Shown here one piece after another: positions 22,301-36,390 of a stretch of DNA of 64,000 bases. The stretch is taken from the NCBI RefSeq assembly GCF_950295315.1, contig NC_080168.1, positions 73,884,553 to 73,948,552 of the forward strand, written 5' to 3'. The DNA is from Erinaceus europaeus. Its lineage: Eukaryota; Chordata; Mammalia; Eulipotyphla; Erinaceidae. The notes under the pieces are model-generated. The model ran no database searches, was not told the DNA's origin, and worked only from the letters and a program-made list of their open reading frames with translations. The stretch's first letter is position 1, and every line of letters starts with the position of its first letter. The position numbers were made by a program, and so were the translations under genes.

Positions 22301-24933
22301 CGTCTTTGACAGTAAAGAAAATACTAGGGCAGATACAGCATCCCATGTATAAAGCAACACTCATTTCCAGTGCTGACAGCCTCCCTGGCCTCTAGCAGCC
22401 CCAGCAGGAGTCTACCTTATGCCCAGTGTGGAGGGCAGGAGCCTCAGCCCACTAGCCAGTATTGGTTGAAAGCCATTTCTCTGCATGAAATACACCCTGA
22501 GCACATGTGGCTATGCTTCTTCTTGACTTGAGGGGGGCAGGTTCTTGGTTTCATGTTGGTACCTAGTTGTAATACCTTCAGAAATGTAGTTGCAAAGGTA
22601 TTTGAAACGTTGATGTGTAGGAGTTCTGTCGGTATATTGCTTTGCTCTGCAAAGTATATGGAGGAGGCCATCAGGGAACTTTCTAGGATGTGGTAAGAAG
22701 CAGGGGATTTAGGTGTATGTATACTTACACTATAACAGTAGCTTTTTCCCCCTTTTCCCTTTTTTGCTACCAGGGCTAACCACTGGGCCTTGGTGCCTGT
22801 AAAACAAATCCACAGCTCCTGGCAGCCATTTTTCCTTTTCCTTTTCTTTTTTATTAGAGAAAATGGGAAGAGAAGGAAAGAGAAAGAGATACCTGCAGTA
22901 CTTGGTTCACCTCTTCCCCACAGGTGGGGAGTGGGATTTGAACCCTGGTTCTGGTCCTAGCACATGATGCGTTTAGCTCAATGTGCCACTGCCCAGTCCC
23001 TTAATAATAGCATTTGTTTGTTTGTTTGTTTGTTTGCCTCTAGGGTTATTGCTGGGGCTCGGTGCCTGCACTATGAATCCACTGCTCATAGAAGCCATTT
23101 TTTCCTGTTTGTTTCTTTATTTATTCGATAGGCCAGAGAGCAACTGAGAGGGGAGGGGAAGATAGAGAGGAAGAGAGAAAGATAGATACCTGCAGACCTC
23201 CTTCACTTCTGGAGAAACAACACCCCTGCAGGTGGGGAACCACTTAATAAGAGCTTTTAAAGGGCTCAGGGCGTTGGCTGAGCTGGAAAAACATAGGCCT
23301 TCCGTGCATAAGAAGGGCTTCATCCCTGCAGATTGGTGCTCTGGCTTTTCTCTCACTAAATGTGAGTGAATACATGAGTCATAAACTAACTGATTTTGCA
23401 AGCTATGTTTTTGTGAACATCTCATAGTGTGTCTACCATGCGTGTGTTTTATTTAATATTTAGATAAATATATGCAATTTAGATAAATATATGCATTTGG
23501 GAGCATCAGGCATGCCTCCAAAACAACATGGTAAAATATATGTATTTGCCACACAGAATATTTTTTTAATCATCACTGGGCTTTGCCACTGTAGGATGAC
23601 ATCCTCTACTCCCCCCCCTCCCCCCCCCGATAGAAACAGAGACAAAGAGGCAGAGAAAGATAGGGAAAGAGACCACAGTGCTAAAGGTTCCTCCAGTGTG
23701 GTGAGGCTGGGCTCGAACCTGGGTTGCACAGAACAAGGCAAAGTAATGCACTAACCAACTGAACTCTTTTTCCAGCCCTGTTGGCATATTATTTATTATT
23801 ATTATTAATTATTATTTTAATGATTTATTTATTTCATTAGGTAGAGACAGAGAGAAATTGAGAGGGAAGGGAAGGGAGAGAGGGAGAGAGATACCTGCAG
23901 CCCTACTTCACCACTTGTGAAGCTTTCCCCCTACAGCTGTGGACCAGGGGCTTGAACCCAGCTCCTTACACACTATAATGTGTGTGCTTAACCAGTTGAA
24001 CTACTGCCTGGCCTTGGTATATTCTTGATTACCCTCTTCCTCCATGCCTCCAAAGACTTACTGGACAAATAGAGGTAAGACCAGAACCATACTTGTCCAA
24101 TGTAGTTGAGTGACATGCTGTTCATTCTTACCTGAAGGTTTTTTGTTTGTGTTTTTTCTAATTCCCTGGGTGATTCATACTCATTTGTCCTCATCTTCTG
24201 CAAATATTCAGAATGCACATTGCAAACTATCCCCTGATAATTAAAAATGCCCAAAGGTTCACAATGCTTCTACCTTCAAAGAAGTACTCACTGTCTAATC
24301 TACTGCAAGAAAGATTCATCGCTTAGGAAACAAAATGACCCAGAAGTTGTCTTTGTCATAGTAAGCAGCTCAGAAGTTGAGCAGTCAAGGGCTTATGGGA
24401 AGGCCTCCTCAGCAGGCACCTATTGTCTCCTGGTCCAATTTAACATCTGTGTTTGTTATTTCCAGACAAAGAAAAGGGAGAAAGAAAAGCAGGGGAATGA
24501 CCTGGAAGAGAGAAATTATTACTTCTAGAAGCATCCTATTGGCTTTAACTTAACATGCACACCTTGCTGCAGGGGAGGCTGGGTGGCATAGTCTCTAGCT
24601 GAAGAAACATTTGCCAACAAAGCTTGAGGCAAGACATTGCGTATAACTCACTGGAAAAGGGCTCTCAGGCTGTGCCTGTCTTATTCAGGGAAGTGGTCTC
24701 ATTGAATGAGCAAAAGTCCATCCTGTGACGTTGCCAGTTTCTATGACTTTTGAATGGCCTAAATTTCATTTATTGCTTTCATCATTATTTTTTAGATAGA
24801 GTCAGAGAGGTTCAGCATGAAAGAGACCACAGCACCAAAGCTTTCTTCAGTGTGGAAGGACTGGTCTTGAATCCGGCTGTATACATGGCAAAGCAGCGTA
24901 CTACCCAAGTGAGATATTTTTCTGGGCCTTTAA

Positions 24934-24987
<54 letters not shown>

Positions 24988-27836
24988 TTTAGATACAGAG
25001 AGGCAGAGAGAGTGAAAGAGATGTTATTTTATCTACTAAAGGTTAGAGCACTAGAGAATTATTAAATTGCAGGAGAGAGAAAAAAAGATTTATGGGGCCA
25101 GATGGTGGCACACCAGATTAAGTGCACACATTACAATGTGCAAGGACCCAGGTTCAAGCCACTGGTCCTCACCTGCTAGAGGAAAGCTTCACAAATGTTG
25201 AAGCAGGGCTACAGGTGTCTCTGTGTCTCTCTCCCTCTCTATCTCCCTTGCCCCTCTCAATTTCTCTATTTCTATTCAATAATAAATAAAAAAAAATATT
25301 TTTTTAAAAAGGGATCTACAACTAGATTTAAATAGCATTTATCTTTTGGAGTAACATTCAGGTTTGTTTAGACATATACATCTGTGATCTTTGAATAAAC
25401 CTTGATTGTCACCTACAACTTCTAGTAGGTTTTGTGGATTCAAGAACACAAATTTAAAACCATGGAGTTCTTAGGCATAAGTGGTTGTTTGCTCTAGATG
25501 TAAAATTAATCCCTTAGAATTCCAGTGCCAATTATTACAAGATGCCTGTTTCTAGACTTAAAACTAAAGTTTGTAAGAGAGCAATTAAACTTTGAGTAGA
25601 TCTAAACTACTTACTGGATCGTGACCATTGTGGGTGTCATTCTGTCTTGCTTGCTTCCTAGTTAAATACACACACAGACATAATGCCTCAAGGGAGAAAA
25701 TTTGCCCTCGTTTATTGCTCCTCTGCTGTTGTAAACAAAAGTGTGTGTCTTAAGAGCTTCTTGTAAACCCACAAGGAAACTTGGGGGCAGTAGTGTTCCC
25801 AAATCAAGATGTTAGTCATGTAGTGGTTTTCCAATGGGATTTTGTCTGTGCTGTAACAGTTTTGGGAACTGCAATTCAATCAACCCCAATCATATCTAGC
25901 ATTTATAAAAGCTGTCTTTATGGGAAAGTTGCAGTAGGACCCACAGAATTTTCCTATGAAACCAAGACTGTCTGTTGCCTTTTCTCAACTGTGAGCTCTT
26001 GGCTATGATGTCCTGAGTCTGGGGAGATCCTGGGCAGGAGGTAGGAGGGTTGTAGCAGGGAGATGGCCAGTGAGTGGCGCTGTGCAGAAGCTTGTCATCT
26101 TAGTAGAGCTACTCCAAGATGGGAGAAAAGAGACACTGGGTGGACTTGTCTTTTTTCCTCTTACTCCTGCCCCTCCTCTAGAGTTCTACCTGTGAGTGAG
26201 GTCATCTGATATTTAGGATGGATATTTTTAAGGAACAGGAAGAAGGGGTGGGAGAAACACAATGGCTATGCAAAATGCCTGTAGCCTGGGGCCATGGATT
26301 GGCCTGCCAATGCCCATGTCCAGCAGAGAAGTAATTACAGAAGTTACAACTCCCACTTTCTGCACCCCAGAAAGAATTGTGACCCATGCGGTAGCATAGC
26401 TGGTTGAGCGCAGGTAGCGCAAAGTGCAAGGACTGGTGTAAGGATTCCGGTTCCAGCCCCTGGCTCCCCACCTGCAGGGGAGTCGATTCACAGGCGGTGA
26501 AACAGGTCTGCAGGTGTCTGTCTTTCTCTCCCCCCTCTGTCTTCCCCTCCTCTCTCCATTTCTGTCTGTCCTATCTAACAATGATGACATCAACAACAAT
26601 AATAACCACAACAAGGCTACAACAACAAGGACAACAAAAGGGTAAAAAAAAAAAAAGGCCTCCAGGAGCAGTGGCTTCATGGTGCAAGCACTTCTTCTTC
26701 TTCTTCTTCTTTTTCTTCTTCTAGCGTTTGCCCTTCTTCCGTAGCCAGTCAACAGCGTCAGGTTGAGCCTGATGTAAAGTTTCGAGACCTCCTTTGAATC
26801 TGGAGAGGTGGCAGTCGTTCACTGAGCCCCAGCAATAACCGTGGAGGCAAAGAAAGAAAATAAAAAAGAAAAAAGAAGAGAAAAGGAAAAGAAAAGAAAA
26901 GGGTGAGGTTCAGAATTTGGGAGAGTTCAGTCCCACATACTTTTCTTATCCTTAATCTTCAGAGCTGGAGGTGTTGGTGGGTAGTAGTGGTGATGATGGT
27001 AACAAAAACAACTATAATTACAAATGGCAAAATCAGAATCATCAGAAAGTTTCGGTGAGCTCAGAATCTCCCTGAAGTGCCTCCACCTGTTTCTCACCGC
27101 CCCCACCCCTTCATGGTCAATGTCCAACCCCCCACATCCCCATCACCCCAACCAGAAGCCAGAGGTGCTCTTCTACTCAGCAAGAGTTACAACTCTCAGT
27201 TCACCCAGGTCTGTAAACCCTGCTTCTCACAAGCCTTCGGGCACCGTCTCTACTCCTGTCACCTTAAGGCCTCATTTCTTCCTGGGTCCTGACAGCTCGC
27301 CCCTTACCTCCTCTCTGGAGCTGAGGAATTTCTGAAATGTAAGTTCCCTCCCCTTAGCTCTAGCAATGGGGCCTCCACCCTGGAGAACTCTGCCCTAACC
27401 AGGCTATCTCCCTGCTATGGTCATTGGCACAACAAAGGCAGAGGGCTCTGGGCAGGGAAAGTCAACATTGGATGCAAGGCCCTAGCGGCCACCTGTGCTT
27501 TGTCAGCTCTTCCCTCCCAAAAGAGGTCCCCACTGGCGCCAGCTGCCCTGTGCCAGCAAGGTTAGGGACTCCTTGCCTTCACCCTGGGTGACAGCCCTCC
27601 ACAGGCCTAGCTTTGGCTTCCTTGGAATATGGGCCTTCCCTGGACAGAGACTGTGATGGTTCCTTTCTGGTCTCTGGGCAGACACAGTAGAGGCTCCAGG
27701 AGAATTTTAAGACCCAGGGATTAAGCAGCATTGCATCCCATAAAGCACACACATTACCATGTGCAAGGACCTGGTGCAAGCCCCTGGCCCCCATCTGCAG
27801 GGGGCAAAGCTTCAAGAATAGTGAAGCAGTGAAACT

Positions 27837-27878
<42 letters not shown>

Positions 27879-30800
27879 TTTTCCTCTCTCTCCCTTCCCT
27901 TATCTCCTCCTCTGAGCTTCTCTCTGTATCTCCTCTTGGGGGGGGGGGCAGGAAAAGGGGGGTAAGACTGCCAGGAGTAGTGATAGGTTCATTGTGCAGG
28001 TACCAAGCCTTGGTGATAGCCCTGCTGGCAATATTAAAAAAAAAAAAAAAAAAAAAGGTAAGACCTAGCATAATGAGCTGTGCCTGCCATCTCCGCTCTC
28101 CTGTAAGCTGGCTGCCAGCTAGTCCGTGTTGCCAGAGGTTAGCCATGTCTTTTCCCAAGGCTTTGAGTGGGACATTGAAGACCTCGGGCCTGGGGGTTTT
28201 CACTAGCACCTTTGCCCCTCTCCTCCTTGCCTCCCATGTCCCTTCTGAGCCTCCCCCTCAGCAGCAGGTACCTGGGGCAGCTCTGAGAGGAAACCCTCTT
28301 CAGAGGAGCTGGGATTTAATGGATGCCAAGCATCAGCTCTGGCGTCACAGTGGCGTCACTGTGCTCCGAGCATCATGAGAAAGCAGATGCTGAGTGCTGA
28401 GTGGCAGAGGTGCCGTAGTCAGCTGGCCTGCCAAGCCCCCACATGAAGCTTTTTAAACATGACCCATGGTGCAAGATATTTTAAAAGTCGAGCTCTTTAT
28501 GAAGACTAATACTGCTGTCATAAGGCTCCTTCCCGAAAGCCCACAGGGGCCTTTAACTGTAGCAGATGCTTCCTAGCTTAAAGCATGAAGGTTAAACAAT
28601 AAAAACTAATTTTCCATTCCCAGCATAGCCACCCTGCTGGCGGGAAGCAGGGCACAGGGCTCTGCCGGCCTTTCGTGGGAGAGGATGTCCTTCCTCGTTT
28701 TACAGAGCTCCTGTCTGTTCCAGTCACAACTTTTAGAGGGCTGCGGGGGTCGGGGCGGGTGGGAAGAATCCCTTGTGACTATGCCGGGGGGGGGGGGGGG
28801 GGGGGAGAACCACAGCGTCCAGCTTTTCAGAAGTACTTTCACAGAGAGAGGTGGCCCTGTGGGTTCTGAGTAGATGTTGAGGGTGGGGCACTCAGAGGAA
28901 GGAAGTGGAATCCATTTTGAGGAGTCCTTAGTCTTGCTTTAAGGAGTTAGTAGCTTATGTTAACAAGACTCATCAAAATGTCATGTGACAAGATCCAGTC
29001 TGAAGGGCTGTTGCCTTCAGAATTAGTCAGGTTTGCATCTCACCTCAGGGCTTCCCGTCTCCTGTGACTTGCTGGGCTGGAGGGCCCCTGGCCCAGTGGG
29101 GACGACAGGGGCTGTGTCAACCTCCCTACCCCCGTCCCCACCGTGCACCCAGTGCTCCTGTCTTATGTCTTGATAGCTTTGGTGTCCTCTAGGACTCTGC
29201 TTCAAGGAACAGACACACAGACACCGCCGTTTTCTTTTTTAAATTCGTGTCTTTGAGGGTTGGGGCTTTTTACCTCTGCATGATTCCACTAGTCCCAGCA
29301 GACTCTCATTTTTTCCTTTCTGTATCAGGTAGAGAAAGAAGGAGAGGCACCACAGCACTCCTCCCCTGTGTGTGAAGCTTCCCCTGTGCACAGTGCTCCC
29401 ACATGTGGTGCTGGGGCTTGAACCCAGGTTCTCATACATGGCATTGTGTCCTCTAGTGAATGAGTCATGTCTTGACTATTTTCATGAGCCAGAGCACTGC
29501 TCATGTCTGGCTTATGATGGTGCCGAGGACTTATGTTGGTGCACGGGACACTGTCACCACACTCCTCCCTGTGATTATTTATTAAACAAAGACAGAAACA
29601 TTGAGGAAGGACACACACACATCTGTAGCCTTGTTTCACTTGTGAAGCTTCTTCCCTGTAGGTGGGCTGTAACTTGAACCCAGGTCCTTTGCATATGGTG
29701 GTAACATGTATGCTCTACCAGGTGAGCCACTACCCGGTCCCTCTATGGTTATTTTTATAACGCGTTGAGTCACTGGGACACTCAGTATAAGCTGCTCTTC
29801 ATGTTTTTGCTTTGAGGGTTCTTTTGAACTGCCACTGTTGCCTCTTCATGAGGTGCTGGTGCATTCCATCAGGGTCTTACAAAGAACCCCCATCCATGCA
29901 AGGGCTTGGAAAGCTGGCCTGAGCTTCAGGGAAGGAGGAAAGCGAAACACAGGCCCCTGTTCTCAATCCTGCCTCTCTCTTCCATTTTGGCTAGAGAGAA
30001 ATTGAGAGGAAAGAGGGGGCTAGAAGAAGGAGGGATAATCTGAGGGGCACCTGCAGCCATTTCAACATTCGTGCTTCACCACGCACAGATGAGGACTGGG
30101 TGCTGGAACCCAAGAACTTGCCCATGGTGACATGTGTGCTCTACTGGGTGTGCCATCACCCAGGCCAATTGTTTCCCTCATTGCTAGGCCCAGCGGGTGG
30201 CTTTTCTGTGCCCCCAAAGCCTAGACTAGCACAGAGATGAATTCTTTCAGTGCAAAGCAAACTGCTGGGCAGATGGGGAAGCCCTTCTCTGTGCACTGTG
30301 GCCTAGGTGGTAGCTTTTAATCAGAGCTTGGTAGGAAGCAGCGTGTGCAAAGTCTACATGAATGGGAAGGCATTTTGTGGAACCGGCATTCAGGTATTTG
30401 GGGGTTCAGGGGAGAATAGTAGGGGCATCTGGAACTGCAACCAGGCTCAGGACCTTGGATACCCAGGTAAGGAGTGTGGACTTTGTAATGGGATCTACAG
30501 TAATGAGGTCTGCAGACAGCCCAGGAAGATCTGCAGAAGAGATGGAACCCTCCCTGGATGGGCCTCCCTCTAGCAACCATGGCTCAGGTTGACTGAGATC
30601 GGGAGGCTGGACAAGGAGGGAGGAGGGTCTGCTTATACTCTACTACGTGGGAAGTGATGGTGCAGGAAGAAAGCCACAAGAGGGTGGAAGGGAGTGAGTT
30701 TTGAGGTGAGGTCTGCAGAAGGAATCAGAATCAGCATCCTATGCTAACCGGGGCCAATGAGTTAGAGTAGTCTCATAACTGGGTTGGAGAAGAATTACAG

Positions 30801-31323
30801 GAAGGAGATCACTAAGATGTTCAGAAGAGTGTTACAGATGTTAACAAGTGTATGAACCCTGCGTTCTCTCTGGCAAGCGGAGTGTTAAATCTTTGTTCAA
30901 CCAGCCAGATGTCCCTGCAGCTGCCGCTGAGGGTTTTGCAGAGGGACGCAGCCACCTGAGACCTGGGCTCCAAGTAGGTGCCAGTGGTGCTGGCTGCACA
31001 TGCTTCTTCCTGCCAAGCTCTGATTGATTGATGGCTAACACCTAGACCACCACATAGTCTCCTCACAGTGCCCGGGGGGTGGGGGGTGGGGCGGGGGACA
31101 CTCAGTCTGATAGGCCCAGACTCTAGCAACCTGAGCTTTGCAGGGAATTTTCTTAGCTGAGGGACATCCTCAAGTCCTATTTTAAAGGGTTAAAAAAAGC
31201 TATCACCATCAATGTCTAAATTATGCTTATTAGAGATAAACCCATTAGCTGAAAAGCCTGCTTACTATAGTTCATGCATTTATGTGGATTTTCTGGTAGG
31301 AGTTTCACCCCTTCCCAGCCCCC

Positions 31324-31362
<39 letters not shown>

Positions 31363-34300
31363 GTACCACCAGGGTGATCACTGGAATTTGGTGTCTGTAT
31401 AACAGATCTACTACTTCCAATAGCCACTTCACCCCCCCTTCAAATTTTTATTTTATGTTATTTTTTTTGCCTCCAGGGTTATTGCTGGGGCTCAGTGCCT
31501 GCACTACAAATCTACTGCTCCTGGAGGCCATCTTTGCCATTTTGGCTGTCCTTGTTGTTTTTCCCTATTTTGCTGTCCTTGTTATTATTACTGTCATTAC
31601 TGTTGTTGTTGGATAGGACAGAGAAACTGAGAAGAGGGGAGATGGGGGGAGGGGGGGAGAGAAAGACTGGCACCGGCAGACTTGCTTCACTGCTTGTGAA
31701 GTGACTCCCTTGCAGGTGGGGAGCCGGGGGCTCGAACTGGGATTCTTAGCCGGTCCTTGCACTTTGTGCCATGTGGGCTCAATCCGCTGTGCTACTGCGC
31801 AACCCCCTTCAATTTTTATTTTTGATAGGACTGAAAGAAACTGAGATGGGAGGGGGAGAGAGACACTTGTAGCACTGCTTCACTGCTTGTGAAGCCTCCT
31901 CCTTGTGGGTGGGGCTGCAGCCCACACACGGTAATGTATGTGTTCGATATATCAGGTATGCCACCAGCCAGCTCCTACTGCAGACTGACTTAATGCCACT
32001 CACTGTTGAGATGGAATTATCATGAAAGTTCAGGGCAGTTAGCCAGCTGAATTGCCCAAGGTGAGCTTAGCTCTGCTGTAAATGTTTAAATTGCCGAGAG
32101 CCCAACCCCTGTAACTGTTCCCAGAATGACCTACGAGTACAGATACTTATTCTTACACAGTACAGCCTGTCAAGTGACTTGAACTTGACAAGGTTGAGCC
32201 AGCTCAGGGATGACTCCACTTTTTGTTTGGCAAAGGGTCGTAATTTGGCTTAAAGGATGTCCAGTGGGGCTCAAGCTTTCCCTGTCACTCTCCTGGGTGT
32301 TGTTTCTTGGATATGCTGAGCTCAGGAGAAGTTGGAGAGGAGCAGTCCTAGAGACCACATTTACGCAATCAGACTGATCTTTTGTGTACTTTCTTTCCTG
32401 GAGGAGAAATTGCGAAAGTCCCAACATTTTTCTATGAGTGAAATACAAGTTGTAGGGGTTAAAACAATCCTATCGGGTGCTTTCTCATCTGTCTTAAATA
32501 TACTCTGACAGCAATGATGAAAAGTTGTCGTGTCTGAATACAAAAATCCCGTGAGGAGATTTTTTAAAATGTGAAATGTTCTAAGGCATTGGAGTGGGCA
32601 TGGACTGGAGTCTGGAGTCCGCAGTCAGGCAGCGCCATCCCACGTTTGTCAGTGCTGGACAGTGTCCACTAGGTGGCAGTATGGCAGAGGATTTCTTTGC
32701 GTTGGCAGTGATTTCTTAGCCCCTCTCTTGTCAGGTTTTCTGATCTTGTCCTATTTTAAAGGGTAAAACAAAGCTATCACCATCAATGCCTAAATTATGC
32801 TTATTAGATATAAACCTATTTGCTGAAAAGCCTGATTATTATAGTTCATCCATTTATGTGGATTTTCTGGTAGGTGATGTGTTAGTAATAGTCCTTGTTG
32901 TGGGTGCTGAATAGAAGAAGGGCAGTTATTTTTGACTCCTGCATGTACCAGAATCTTGACATGCTGTTTTCTTACAAGGAAGTTTGCCACTCCTCCTGGG
33001 GAGCAAGACACTGAATTCTTTTTGACAAATCTGCATCATTTTGTTAGTGTAGGTAACTTGTGTATTCCAGAGTCAGGTGTTTTACTGTACTTGTCAGTTG
33101 AATTTATAGTAAAACTCAGATTATTTTTTTCAACTGCTATTGGGGACAATGATTTACAGTACAGTTGTTGACACATGGGCACAGTTTATCTCCCCATGAC
33201 ACATAAAATTGTTATGAGCTCTTTCTTTCAATTGTAACTTTGTTCAGGGAAATAAAAAAAGGGGGGGTTAAGGTGTTTCCCCAAGATTAGATTAGAACTG
33301 TCTCAATTCAAAGAAACCAGAAGTCATGTTATTTAGACATTTCATGCTACATCATCTAGGCAAGGGAGACGAGTAAAGAACTCTGGGGGGAAAAACTGTA
33401 ATAGTAATGTGGATAAAGACCTGTGTAAATGCAAACCTTTGAAAAAAAAGTCGGGTGAAATTTAGGGGAATCTTGGAAGAAGGAAAGGATACTGAAAATG
33501 ATTCTTTATAATCATGAAGATGAAAAATACCAAGTAGCACTCAGGATCCAGCCTTGGGATATACAGAACAAAGCATCTGATCTTTAAGATGACAAGATGG
33601 AGTAGCTGCTGCCCTGTGACATGGTGCCTCTTCCTGCCTGGGTGCTTCAGGAAGCTTCGCCCGGTCTCAGCCAGTTTTCTGAAGCCCCTGAGAATCCAAG
33701 CCATATTTCCTGGAATCAAAGTTCCTTTTTGTCAGCTCTCTAGTGAAGGTGTAATTTCTTTCAGAGTTACTACTTTAGAGAAGGAACTACCCTCTGAGGA
33801 CTCCTGGACAGGGAGGGGAAAAATATTTTTCTCCTTTAACTATCCTAACTTCTCTGACTGGGGCCGTGTAAATTAGGCTGACAGGAGACAGATAAACAAG
33901 AGGCTGGTATACAGATTTATTTAATCTAAGCTATATGTGACACAGGAGTGTTGTAAGGAGAGTGAGGGTCAAACAATGAATCTGGGCTCTTTTTGTATGA
34001 GGCTTGGTGAAGGCAACAAGGGCTGGGGAGACTGAGAGAATGAAAGAGCACAAGCCACAGGTGGCACATAGGGGAGTTTAGCTAGGTCCATTTGCTTGGA
34101 TTTGGGGACCTGGGGAGGTGGCAAGAAATCATCCTATACCCCCACAGGTTCTTCAGAGGCTAGGCTGGACCAAAAAGAAAAAAAAATTAATGTACATACC
34201 TCCTGTGCATGTGGAGACTCAGACATCCCTAGTTATGCTCTTAGATAGCTTTGCTAACAGAGGACTTTGGGGACATGGCGGGGGAGGGGTACCACAATGG

Positions 34301-35989
34301 CAGCCTAGGAAAAAGTGAGGGTTGTAAGCTGCAGACCTGCCCTTTCCACAGACCAGATCCTCCTGAGAAGCCTGGATCTCTCCTCTAGCCCCATTCCCAT
34401 TTCTTCTCCTCCTTCCCCATAGCCCTTTGCTTTGGTGCAAGACACCACACCCAATCTCACTTTTATTCCCTTCCCTTTTCTTTTGCCCCCAGGGTTATCG
34501 CTGGGGCTCAGTGCTTGCACTAGGATTCCACATCTCTTGGAGGCCATTTTTTTTTTTATCTTTGTTGTTGTTGGATAGGACAGAGAAATCGAGGAGGGGA
34601 AGACGGGGAGAGAAAGACAGACACCTGCAGACCTGCTTCATCACCTGTGAAGCGACCCCCCCCTGCCGGTGGGGACTGGGGGGCTCAAACCTGCATCCTT
34701 GCACCATGTGCACTTAACCCAACGCGCTACCGCCCGCCCCTCGTCTTTAAGTTCCACCTTAACCTTTTATCCAGGATTTATGCTGGGAGTGGCAGTTTTG
34801 TTCTCTGCAGATTCCTCTCACCATCTTTCAGTCTAGAAAAGATCACGTTCCTTTCTTCTCAGTATTGGGGGGTGGGGTTCTCCCAAAGTTCCTCATGCCC
34901 CCTCCCATTAAATATGCAACACGTTAATACACCATAGTTTTGATGTAGTATGTTTGGAGCCCTGCCACCTTTCACAAGTGTGGACTGATGAAGGACTTGA
35001 GGACTGTGATTTATGAAGGAGCCTGGGGTCACAGCTCTAGAAGAAGATTCCTAAGGTATATGTTTAATCCTAGCTTTTAACAGGAAAATTGTGTTCTTTC
35101 TCTGCCTGAAAACTTAATTATCCTGCCTCTGATTCTAACAAGAATCAAGTGTGGTAATAATAAAAGGGCAAACATTTCTTGGCTGTAAATTATTTAATTA
35201 TATGGGATCTATACATCCTAACAGTAATGCCGAATTCATGGCAGTAACTCAATTAGTCACATTTCCCCCAACATCTGCTATATACGAGCACTTGGGAGGA
35301 GGCCCACATTCTTAGGCATGTATGATGGTAGGGATTGAACTTGGGACTTCATGCATGAGTGTCCAAAGCTTTATCCACTGCCATTTCCTGGGTCTGGTGG
35401 GGCTTGGGGGATTTAAGAATAGACTTTCATAGTACTTTTTTTTTTTTTGTGGCCTGAAGTTGTAGGCACAAACACTTCCCTTTTCAGAGGGAAACTTCCC
35501 TGCAGGGTTTCTGAGAGGAAAGGCAATTCCTGGACCCTCAATTACAGATCCAGCATGAAAGCAGGGTGACCACCTGGGTCTCAAGCCAGAGCTTGAATGC
35601 ATCCTGGTCATACCTTTTTTTTTTTTTTTTTAAAAGCAGATATTGAAAGTGCTTCTTTATGGTGCTGGTTATTGAATTTTCTTGTAATAAAGAGGTTTTG
35701 TGATAGCTCTGCCCTAGAAACCACTGATTAAATGGGCAGGAGGAGCTCATTCCCAGAGGCCTACTTAACAGGGGACTCGAGTTTGCTGCTTTCTTGGCTA
35801 GTGTCTCAGGCCCCAGAGATAGATCCATCTTACCCATTTGTGAAACCCTCGGGGATATGAGAGGAATGGCCTCTCAAATTTGGGTCTAAGGCCAGTGTTA
35901 CCAGTTTACCTGCTAGAAAGGCAAATTCTGAGGGCCTTGGTGCAGCCTACTGGGTCATTATAGTCCCCCCACCCACTCACCCACACACA

Positions 35990-36047
<58 letters not shown>

Positions 36048-36329
36048 TTGTAATCTGTGTCTCAACACAAGCTCCAGCAAACTGTGATGCGCTCTGCCTG
36101 GAGAATCACTGAGCTAGCACGAGGGTGGGGGCTCTTTCCTTTTTTTTTCTCAGTGATAAGTGTGTTTGTATAGAAAGGCATGAAGCAGGCACTTGTAGAC
36201 AACAACGCACTTACCTTTGCTTCTTTCTCGCCTCTTCCTGCTCCCCTGACCAGGGTGCAGAAACAAAGTAGTTTTAAATGTCTAAATTACTCTGTCTTCA
36301 AGCTTCCCAGCCAGATCTTTTGTATTACA

Positions 36330-36390
<61 letters not shown>

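Noticed and set aside
26228..26752. 174-codon minus-strand open frame starting with an Arg-rich segment
   Set aside because: It runs through a SINE and its (TTC)n insert. The Arg-rich part is a reading of that tract.
27842..28378. 178-codon open frame
   Set aside because: It reads the (GT)n tract, a SINE and unique DNA. No start context and no recognisable domain.
33589..33876. 95-codon open frame in intron 2
   Set aside because: No similarity recognised. It borders an LTR-like remnant, and the opposite strand is equally open.
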